Source of the DNA: an uncultured Bacteroidia bacterium
GTDB taxonomy: Bacteria > Bacteroidota > Bacteroidia > Bacteroidales > UBA932
Length of the DNA stretch: 38,345 nucleotides
Assembly: GCA_902778855.1 (NCBI GenBank)
Contig: CACYZM010000015.1
Location: 1 to 38,345 of the forward strand
Direction of reading: 5' to 3'
Below the pieces are notes generated by a model, which was not told where the DNA came from, ran no database searches, and was given only the letters and a program-made list of their open reading frames with translations. Shown one piece after another: positions 28,870 through 35,519 of the stretch; the first letter of the stretch is position 1; the number at the start of each line of letters is the position of its first letter. Both the position numbers and the translations under genes were made by a program.

Positions 28870-29971
28870 AGTGGATCTTACTAAATTGCGGCAGTATGTG
28901 GCTGCTGTGGCAAATCCTTACAAGGTGGTCCGTAGGGACGCTATCGAATATGTGGGCCGCTTGCAAGACGGCTCTGAAATCACGGCACCCTATGAGGGTT
29001 ATGGAAAGAATGTCTACCGGGTGGAAGGCTCTGAGCTTCTGGTCAACGATACGGTATCCCGACAGCTTGATAAGATTATAGGCCTTACTACGAAGCATAC
29101 CAAGATCGTCAAGAACGCATCAGGGGAAGATGGCGTACGCGACTTGCGCAACTATTTTGCAATCGCCGGATCCATGTCGTCTCCTGTGTCTGTTGCGTTG
29201 ATTGCCAATCCTAAGAGCCGCACGGTCAGTGGTTTGGTTCCCATCGAAGAAGAACCTATCAGCGCAGAGGTTTTCTTCGATTTTCTGGAGATGTTTCTTG
29301 ACAAAAATCAGCTCTACCCAGTCAGGTACGAGACGGCCTACGACATTGTCGCCGGACTCACGATCTTCCTCGACAGCGCTCAACCTGAAGTGCGCCAGAT
29401 CGCTCCTGGTGAAGACTTCCTAGTCAACTCCTATTACCTCAAATGGCACCTTGGGCAGATTGAATTGGGCAGATACTATGAGCGTCTGATCTGTTCCAAT
29501 GGGCAAACTGTAACGATCAAAAACAGAGAAGCCCGAGCGACATCTGTCCGTGAAGACAGGATTGGCGGATTCCTGGATATTCCCCGCAATATGGGCCTGT
29601 TGAATGACGATTTCGACAGGTTTACCGGGAAGGCTCTGGAAGCGATGGAAGTACGTGCGTCGATAGCTGAACTGAAATGGGTTTCTGACAAGTTGGAAAA
29701 ATGTCTGGTCGATAGCCAGGCGGCTATGGCCATAGCGCCTTTTGCGGACGAGCACAAGAAGTACATGGATGCCGGATTTAGACCAGAACAACTAAGCACG
29801 CTGAAAGCAAGCATGTCGGTGTGGGAACTGTACAATGGGATGACAGACTATGCCTCCAATAACACGACCTGGGAGCGCAGAGACAACCGCCGCGGTATTT
29901 TGCAGGCCGAGGCCATCAAATTCCTTATGCGTGAACGGGACATCAGGAACTACTCGGATATTTTCGCATAA
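28862..29971 (+). CDS. DUF932-like protein of unknown function
   Basis: 369 aa, ATG at 28862 inside the end of the RadA-like gene. Segments such as YLKWHLGQIELGRYYERLICSNGQTVTI, a central beta-rich part (RNYFAIAGSMSSPVSVALIANPKSRTVSG) and the late WELYNGMTDYASN segment recall the DUF932 family of phage and plasmid proteins, which often accompany DNA-processing genes. This is a weak family match by eye. No signal peptide, membrane helix or catalytic motif. Translational overlap with the RadA-like ATPase suggests the two proteins act together. Confidence 0.6.
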   Translation: MSEVDLTKLRQYVAAVANPYKVVRRDAIEYVGRLQDGSEITAPYEGYGKNVYRVEGSELLVNDTVSRQLDKIIGLTTKHTKIVKNASGEDGVRDLRNYFAIAGSMSSPVSVALIANPKSRTVSGLVPIEEEPISAEVFFDFLEMFLDKNQLYPVRYETAYDIVAGLTIFLDSAQPEVRQIAPGEDFLVNSYYLKWHLGQIELGRYYERLICSNGQTVTIKNREARATSVREDRIGGFLDIPRNMGLLNDDFDRFTGKALEAMEVRASIAELKWVSDKLEKCLVDSQAAMAIAPFADEHKKYMDAGFRPEQLSTLKASMSVWELYNGMTDYASNNTTWERRDNRRGILQAEAIKFLMRERDIRNYSDIFA

Positions 29972-29988
29972 GTTCGTAACTTAACAAA

Positions 29989-30489
29989 ATGATTCAGTAC
30001 ATCGCAGATGATGACCATTTCAAGGAGGTAATTGCTCGCGTTCCCAACGTGAAGAAACTCCTGTGGATTGGAACCGCCGACATCAAGGATTTGTATGTCG
30101 GCGATCGCCCGTTCCTGGGCGTGTTGGCCGACTTGGTCAGCCGTGGCCGGGAAGTACGGCTGATCCATGCCAAGGAACCCGGGCCGAACTTTCGCGAAGA
30201 CTTTGACCATTATCCGATTCTGTTTTCCGAGATGGAACGAATGCTATGCCCGCGCGTCCATTTCAAAATCATCATTTTCGACCTGACGATGGCCTACATC
30301 GGTTCCGCCAACCTTACTGGTGCCGGCCTCGGCATGAAGGCCCGAGGGCGCCGTAACTTCGAAGCCGGCATCCTGACCGATGACCCCGAATTGGTTGATG
30401 CGGCCATTAATCAGTTCGATGCCGTCTGGGCGGGATTCAAGTGCAAGAAGTGCGGCCGGAAGAAGTTTTGTGGAGATCCGATAAAATAG
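29989..30489 (+). CDS. Single-HKD phospholipase-D-like protein (probable nuclease)
   Basis: 166 aa. One HKD motif: His91-x-Lys93-x4-Asp98 in VHFKIIIFDLTMAYIGSANLTGAGLG, with the conserved GSANLTG (about 104-110). PLD-fold nucleases such as Nuc, BfiI and the DrmC/defence-associated PLDs carry one motif per chain and work as dimers. The N-terminal half has the expected beta-alpha pattern (VKKLLWIGTADIKDL, REVRLIHAKEP). A short C-terminal tail FKCKKCGRKKFCGD holds three Cys, possibly metal binding. Substrate is inferred to be nucleic acid from context with the RadA-like ATPase. Gap of 17 bp to the gene before and 7 bp to the one after. Confidence 0.8.
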   Translation: MIQYIADDDHFKEVIARVPNVKKLLWIGTADIKDLYVGDRPFLGVLADLVSRGREVRLIHAKEPGPNFREDFDHYPILFSEMERMLCPRVHFKIIIFDLTMAYIGSANLTGAGLGMKARGRRNFEAGILTDDPELVDAAINQFDAVWAGFKCKKCGRKKFCGDPIK

Positions 30490-30496
30490 CAAAGAC

Positions 30497-31069
30497 ATGA
30501 AGATCCATAAAATAGAGAGGCTCTATCGCTTAATCGGCAGCGATCAGAGATTCGATTATCGATATGGGATGTTTACTACTGAATATTCATCGGACTGTCT
30601 GTTCCGCATATCTTTTAGTCAGGACTCTTTTCTTCAGCGCCTTGGAATGCCTCCAAAACTTATCATTCGCACCAACCAGAAGAAATATGAATTCTACGGA
30701 ATGCAGGATTATGATGAGTCAAAGCTAAGCTGGTTTTTCCCCATCAATGTTAGGAAAATGGTGGAACTCGCAGATGCCTCCAGTATTGTGGTTATGAAAA
30801 TTGAACATTTTGATAACGATCTCGATTTATTCCAATACGAGCCCAATGTTTGGAGCGCTTTCTTCCGTGCTGGAGTGGCTGAGTGCATTGAGGCGACAGA
30901 CGGCTCTTTGGAATTGGAAGCATTTTATCTCCAGCGCGCCCTTGCATGTGCCAGATTTGAGATAATGACTCATCTGAAAACCGGCAAAGAAGCTATAGAC
31001 GAAATGGCGGACATCGTCTTGGATCCTCATCTCTATGATGTGGCGACAAGTGTCAAAGGATTGCACTAA
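30497..31069 (+). CDS. Protein of unknown function in the RadA-like operon
   Basis: 190 aa; I do not recognise it. Soluble, no signal peptide or membrane helix. The first half is beta-rich and basic (MKIHKIERLYRLIG..., LFRISFSQDSFLQRLG, LIIRTNQKKYEFYGMQDYDESKLSWFFPINV); the second half is helical and acidic (PNVWSAFFRAGVAECIEA, LQRALACARFEIMTHLKTGKEAIDEMADIVLD). Its 7-bp spacing from the PLD gene shows it belongs to the operon. AT content is higher than in the flanking PLD and phosphoesterase genes. Confidence 0.7.
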   Translation: MKIHKIERLYRLIGSDQRFDYRYGMFTTEYSSDCLFRISFSQDSFLQRLGMPPKLIIRTNQKKYEFYGMQDYDESKLSWFFPINVRKMVELADASSIVVMKIEHFDNDLDLFQYEPNVWSAFFRAGVAECIEATDGSLELEAFYLQRALACARFEIMTHLKTGKEAIDEMADIVLDPHLYDVATSVKGLH

Positions 31070-31097
31070 GCAATAGAACAATCAGACTTGTCCTTTT

Positions 31098-31688
31098 ATG
31101 CTCATCAATAGTAAGGGACATAAGATCTTCGCCTTCGCCGACCCCCAGGGGCTGTATCGGCGGCTGCAGGTGCCTGGGGATGTGGACATTCTCATTTGCG
31201 CTGGGGATGCTTGCGAGGGCTTTGCGCCTGGTGAACTGAGGGACTTCTTTGCCTGGTACATCAGCATCCCGGCGAAGCTCCGCATCTTTGTTGCCGGCAA
31301 CCACGACATGGTCTTTGATCAGCAGCCAGAGTATGCCCGGAGCCTTGTTCCCGATGGGGTCATGCTTCTTGAGAACGACGGGCTAGAGTTCGATGGAATC
31401 AGTTTCCACAGCGTGGCTGCGAGGCCGTACCTGGATGGAGCTATCACCTTGCCAGACGGTATAGATTTCCTCATCACTCATGGCCCCGCCTATGGACATC
31501 TGGACCGGGGTGAGGGAGATCGCAACCTATATCTGGCCATCGCCAAGGCGCGGCCCAAATACCACATTTTTGGCCATGTCCACGAGGAAGGGCTGAAGAG
31601 AGAAGCGATGCTTTGGGGAACGACTTATCTCAACGTGGCGTATTTCAACTCGCTTCGTTATTGTTCTCCGAGCGAAGGTTCTTCATAA
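31098..31688 (+). CDS. Calcineurin-like metallophosphoesterase
   Basis: 196 aa. Metal-site motifs: ICAGDACEG (GD near 36-37), VAGNHD (67-70), LITHGPAYGHLD (His128), IFGHVHEEG (His160 and His162). The first motif, usually D-x-H, reads FADPQG (Asp15, Gln17), so one metal ligand is changed. The family includes phosphodiesterases, nucleotidases and the Mre11/SbcD nucleases; size and the GHVHE ending fit a small stand-alone phosphoesterase. Last gene of the operon; its final 44 bp overlap the end of the convergent ParE-like gene. Confidence 0.85.
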   Translation: MLINSKGHKIFAFADPQGLYRRLQVPGDVDILICAGDACEGFAPGELRDFFAWYISIPAKLRIFVAGNHDMVFDQQPEYARSLVPDGVMLLENDGLEFDGISFHSVAARPYLDGAITLPDGIDFLITHGPAYGHLDRGEGDRNLYLAIAKARPKYHIFGHVHEEGLKREAMLWGTTYLNVAYFNSLRYCSPSEGSS

Positions 31689-33522
31689 TGAACCGTTGCC
31701 GTTCGGCTGTATTTTCTCCCATATAGAAGGCCAGAAGAGATTGGACATCTTCAGCGTCATCGATAGTGATCTGCTCAAGACGCATGTTCTCGCCGATGAA
31801 ATCGTGAAACTCTTTCTTGTTGATTTCTCCAAGACCTTTGAAGCGTGTGATTTCCACTTTTTCGTTTCCCTTGCTGAATTCGGCAATCGCTGCGTCCCTT
31901 TCGTCCGGGCTGAAACAGTATCGGTTGTGTTTCTTGGTCCTGACACGAAATAGTGGGGTTTCCAAGATATACAGATGACCGGCGCGGATCAGGTCTTGAT
32001 AGTACTTCAAAAAGAAAGTGATCAGGAGCAGGCGGATATGCATCCCGTCGTCATCGGCGTCCGACGCAACGATTACTTTGTTGTAGCGCAATCCTGCAAG
32101 ACCGTCACTCAAACCGAGTGCCGCCACCAGGTTCCGTAATTCAGCATTCTCCAGCACCTTTGCGTCGCTGCTGCGGTAGCTGTTTTTCGACTTGCCGCGA
32201 ATGCTGAAGACAGCTTGATAGATGGGATTTCTGGCTTCGGTAACTGTGCCGCTTGCCGATTTCCCTTCTGTGATGAAGATACTGGTCTGGTTAACATACT
32301 GGGCCATCTCTTTTGAAATACGGCCTCCGTAGTGTACCTTACAGTCTCTCAGATTCTCATTATAAACATGGGATGATTTCGCGCTTTTGTTCCGATTCTT
32401 GATCTCGTTGATTTCCTGACGGAGCCTATACGCCTGTTTGACCTTTTTCTCGATTATTGCGGCTACTTCTTTATGGGATAGCAAGTAATTATCCAGATTC
32501 CTGCTGACGAAATCATTGATGAATGACCGGATGGTCAGCCCGTCACCGCTTTCCGTTTTCCGTATATGTGTAGATTGGAGCGCTACTTTTTGTTGTGATG
32601 CGAAAATCGGATCTTGCATATGAATGTAAATCGCGCCGACAAGCCCCTGGCGGCAATCGTCTGGGATGTAGTCTTTCTTGAAGAAGTCTACAAGAGCTCG
32701 TGCCACTGCTTCTTTGTAGGCTGTAAGGTGCGTTCCGCCGTCAATGGTATATTGCCCGTTGACAAACGAGCCGATGTTGGTTCCGCTTCCGTCGTAATGG
32801 GTAAGGACCATCTCAATATCATCCCCTTGCAAATGAATGGGTTCATACAAAGGCGGCTCCGGGATGTTGTACTTGACCCAATCTGGAAGGCCATTTTCGG
32901 ACCGGTATTGAATGCCGTTCAAAGTAATGATCAAGCCCTTTTTTACGCAGGTGTAATTTCTGACCATCTGTTCAACGATATCCATTCGGTAGGCAAAGTC
33001 AGGAAACAACATTTCATCGGGAGTGAACCGGACATAGGTGCCATTCTTTTCTTTGGTGGTATCCCGTCCGCTATCCTGAAGCTGCCCACGAGAGAATTGT
33101 GCCCAAGAGCATTCGCCGTTTCTATACGAGGCCACATAAAAGTCAATCGACAGGGCATTGACGGCTTTTGTTCCGACTCCATTCAGGCCGATAGATTTCT
33201 TGAAGACCGAATCATCGAAACGGCCACCCGTGTTCAGGACGCTGGTCGCCTTGATTACCGAACCGAGCGGTATCCCGCGGCCATAGTCCCGAACCGTGGC
33301 GGTTCGTTCATCTACGTCCACGATGATATTCTTCCCGAACCCCATGGTGTACTCATCAATGGAGTTGTCAATGATCTCCTTCAGAAGTGTGTAGATGGCA
33401 TCTTTGGGCTCAGCCCCGTTTCCCAATTGGCCAATGTACATACCCGGACGGCGGCGTATGTGCTCGTGCCATTCAAGCGTCTGGATACTCTTTTCGTCAT
33501 AGATGCTGGTTGTGAATTCCAT
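31645..33522 (-). CDS. Divergent ParE-like type IIA topoisomerase subunit B
   Basis: 625 aa, ATG read from 33522 (MEFTTSIYDEKSIQTLEWHEHIRRRPGMYIG); a longer frame to 33576 would run through regulon site C. GHKL ATPase: LLKEIIDNSIDEY (Glu49), DYGRGIPLG (80s), GLNGVGTKAVNALS (112-125). The Lys loop reads FASQQKVALQS instead of QTKTKLGS. TOPRIM: EGKSASGTVTEARN (about 419) where EGDSASG is usual, and SDADDDGMHIRLLL (about 489). Overall it is nearest to Bacteroidetes topoisomerase IV subunit B (ParE), but changed at normally conserved places and without a ParC gene in view. Site C places it in the WYL-linked regulon, so it looks like an accessory paralogue rather than the housekeeping enzyme. Confidence 0.88.
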   Translation of the reverse strand: MEFTTSIYDEKSIQTLEWHEHIRRRPGMYIGQLGNGAEPKDAIYTLLKEIIDNSIDEYTMGFGKNIIVDVDERTATVRDYGRGIPLGSVIKATSVLNTGGRFDDSVFKKSIGLNGVGTKAVNALSIDFYVASYRNGECSWAQFSRGQLQDSGRDTTKEKNGTYVRFTPDEMLFPDFAYRMDIVEQMVRNYTCVKKGLIITLNGIQYRSENGLPDWVKYNIPEPPLYEPIHLQGDDIEMVLTHYDGSGTNIGSFVNGQYTIDGGTHLTAYKEAVARALVDFFKKDYIPDDCRQGLVGAIYIHMQDPIFASQQKVALQSTHIRKTESGDGLTIRSFINDFVSRNLDNYLLSHKEVAAIIEKKVKQAYRLRQEINEIKNRNKSAKSSHVYNENLRDCKVHYGGRISKEMAQYVNQTSIFITEGKSASGTVTEARNPIYQAVFSIRGKSKNSYRSSDAKVLENAELRNLVAALGLSDGLAGLRYNKVIVASDADDDGMHIRLLLITFFLKYYQDLIRAGHLYILETPLFRVRTKKHNRYCFSPDERDAAIAEFSKGNEKVEITRFKGLGEINKKEFHDFIGENMRLEQITIDDAEDVQSLLAFYMGENTAERQRFIMKNLRSENNNEAS

Positions 33523-33541
33523 TGCAAGTCTATTCTGACTG

Positions 33542-33575
33542 CGAATTAAGACAATCTGACTGCCAAAGAGTGGCA
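33542..33575 (-). promoter_or_regulatory. Regulon site C plus -7-like box (ParE-like gene)
   Basis: Minus strand: TGCCACTCTTTGGCA (33575-33561), 11 nt, TTAATTCG (33549-33542), 19 nt to the ATG. The -7 box is weak, which would suit a promoter needing an activator. A TAGACTTG at 33532-33525 is a possible alternative -7. Confidence 0.75.
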
Positions 33576-33592
33576 TATTCGTGTATCTTAAT

Positions 33593-33627
33593 GGCTTTTG
33601 AAAGCCCGTCGAAAAACATTATATTTG
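33593..33627 (+). promoter_or_regulatory. Promoter of the DUF262 pair
   Basis: TTTG (33597-33600), 19 nt, TATATTTG (33620-33627): a standard Bacteroidetes promoter. Its -33 element is inside GGCTTT-TG-AAAGCC (33593-33606), a 6-bp-arm inverted repeat that may be a separate operator. The 15-bp regulon site is absent. Confidence 0.7.
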
Positions 33628-33695
33628 TATGATAACACTAAACTTGCTATGGTTTGGCAGGAATGAGTATTAGTTTTGTCCAAAAGTTTTATACT

Positions 33696-35519
33696 ATGGC
33701 CGAAGAAATAACACTGAAATCCATATCTGAATTAAGCGGGTTAGTCTTCAAGAGTCCGTACCAGCAGAGAGGGTATAAATGGACAGAGGATAATATCAAT
33801 ATCCTCTTGCAAGATTTCCATGATTTTATTCACTCGGATAAAATCATGTACTGCCTCCATCCTATAACTGTATATCTTGAAGGGGGCGCTTACTTTGTCG
33901 TTGACGGTCAACAAAGGCTTACGAGTCTTTTCCTTCTTCAGAAGTATCTTATTGAGGAATGCAAGGCACAACTCGACACATACACTCTCGACTACGAAAG
34001 AGATGAAGATAATGAACGTTACAATCTACTCACGAAACCAATTACCCAGTTAATTGACACGGATTCTGATCATTTTTTCATCACGCGTGCCTACTTGACA
34101 ATCAGGAATGCTTTCTCAAAGCAGAATTCTCCTTATAAAACAGAGGAGTTTGTAGATTTGCTGGTAAAAAAGAAGGAGGAAAAGTCTGTCCAGGTCATTT
34201 GGTATCAGTTAGAAGACGATAAAGTAGCGCATCAGGTGTTTCGTGATCTCAACAGTGGAAAGATTCAATTAACAAACGCCGAGTTAATTAAGGCTTTACT
34301 TCTTAATAGAACAAATGGCTTAAAAAACCATGAACAGATTGCAGCTCAGTTTGAGTCTATTGAGCGAGGATTAGACAATGACAGACTTTGGTTTCTTTTT
34401 AATAATGACAAGACGCTAAAAACCGCAAAAGGGCAATCCAGGATTGATATGTTATTCAACATCGTAACTGGCATTGCTCCGTCAGACTATGAGATAGAGA
34501 CCAGGAAGTCGTTTTTTGAACTTAGCGCACACAAAGAACAGCTTAAGGAGAAGTGGGATAAAGTCTTGGATATTTATTCCCGCATTATGGAATTCTACCA
34601 AGACGTTTATATCTATCATTATATTGGCTTCTGGAACTATTTTAAGGGAGGCGGTAAAAAATTCTCCTTGCAGGAGATGTTAAAGCGTAGTGAAACTCTT
34701 GGTAAATGTGCTTTTAAAGAGTCGCTGCGCAAAGAATTAGTGAGTTTGCTGAATATGGACAAAGAGTGGTTCTCCTGGAATGCGCTTGTCTATGGAAATG
34801 ACACAAAAACCCTGCGTGGCGTGTTCTTGTTGCACAATATAGCAACCATTCTATCTTCCTATGATTCGTTGAACGATTCTCTTGAACGGCACGGGAAAGG
34901 GACTGCCCGTACCTATGAGTACTTTCCGTTTGATCTGCTACACAAGCAGAATTGGGATATTGAACACATCTCGTCTCAAACAGAGAATGATTTTACTTCC
35001 GAGTCAGACAGGCAGGATTGGCTGGAAGGCGTTCAGGCTGATTTTAATTTCCCTCAAGCTGCAGAAAGAATTGCGAATGACGAGACGTTGGAAGGAAAAC
35101 AAGCCATGGAGTTACTGGCTTTATATGATAAACTCGATGCATCAGACAAGACTTCTTTTAATAGATTCTATGAGAAGTTCGTTGAGCTATACGACAACAA
35201 AATTGAGAATAAAAACGGCTTAGGTAATTTAGTGCTTCTTGATAGTCATACTAATCGTTCATTCCACAACTCTTTGTTCCCAAGGAAACGTCGTATTGTT
35301 ATCATAGCAGATGGCGGTTCCCAGGATTCAGAAATCAAGGAGAGAGTCCAACGCGTTTATATACCAGTCTGTACTCGGAACGTATATCTAAAAGCATACA
35401 ACAAAAAAAGGGATGTATCATTGACTAATTGGACCCAAGATGACTATGATGCCTATTATGAGGACATTAAGCAAAAGATTACAGACTATTTCATATCTCC
35501 GAAGAATGTCAAAGCATGA
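33696..35519 (+). CDS. DUF262-DUF1524 protein (GmrSD/SspE-like nuclease subunit)
   Basis: 607 aa from ATG 33696 (MAEEITLKSISELSGLVF); ATG 33663 and TTG 33654 are alternatives. DUF262 part: FKSPYQQRGYKWTEDNINILLQDF, then VVDGQQRLTSLFLL (about 68-75) and the second motif FRDLNSGKIQLTNAELIKALLL. Near the C-terminus the DUF1524 HNH-like nuclease region: NWDIEHISSQTE (His near 423) and NGLGNLVLLDSHTNRSFHNSLF (about 506-527). This is the architecture of GmrSD type IV restriction enzymes and SspE, which use the DGQQR NTPase site to sense or license cleavage of modified or unmodified phage DNA. Strongly AT-rich compared with its surroundings. Overlaps the next gene by ATGA. Confidence 0.87.
   Translation: MAEEITLKSISELSGLVFKSPYQQRGYKWTEDNINILLQDFHDFIHSDKIMYCLHPITVYLEGGAYFVVDGQQRLTSLFLLQKYLIEECKAQLDTYTLDYERDEDNERYNLLTKPITQLIDTDSDHFFITRAYLTIRNAFSKQNSPYKTEEFVDLLVKKKEEKSVQVIWYQLEDDKVAHQVFRDLNSGKIQLTNAELIKALLLNRTNGLKNHEQIAAQFESIERGLDNDRLWFLFNNDKTLKTAKGQSRIDMLFNIVTGIAPSDYEIETRKSFFELSAHKEQLKEKWDKVLDIYSRIMEFYQDVYIYHYIGFWNYFKGGGKKFSLQEMLKRSETLGKCAFKESLRKELVSLLNMDKEWFSWNALVYGNDTKTLRGVFLLHNIATILSSYDSLNDSLERHGKGTARTYEYFPFDLLHKQNWDIEHISSQTENDFTSESDRQDWLEGVQADFNFPQAAERIANDETLEGKQAMELLALYDKLDASDKTSFNRFYEKFVELYDNKIENKNGLGNLVLLDSHTNRSFHNSLFPRKRRIVIIADGGSQDSEIKERVQRVYIPVCTRNVYLKAYNKKRDVSLTNWTQDDYDAYYEDIKQKITDYFISPKNVKA

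Noticed and set aside
31645-33522. ParE-like gene as the housekeeping topo IV subunit
   Set aside because: Altered conserved residues and placement under a site shared only with island genes argue for a paralogue, though a genome-wide check is needed to exclude it.
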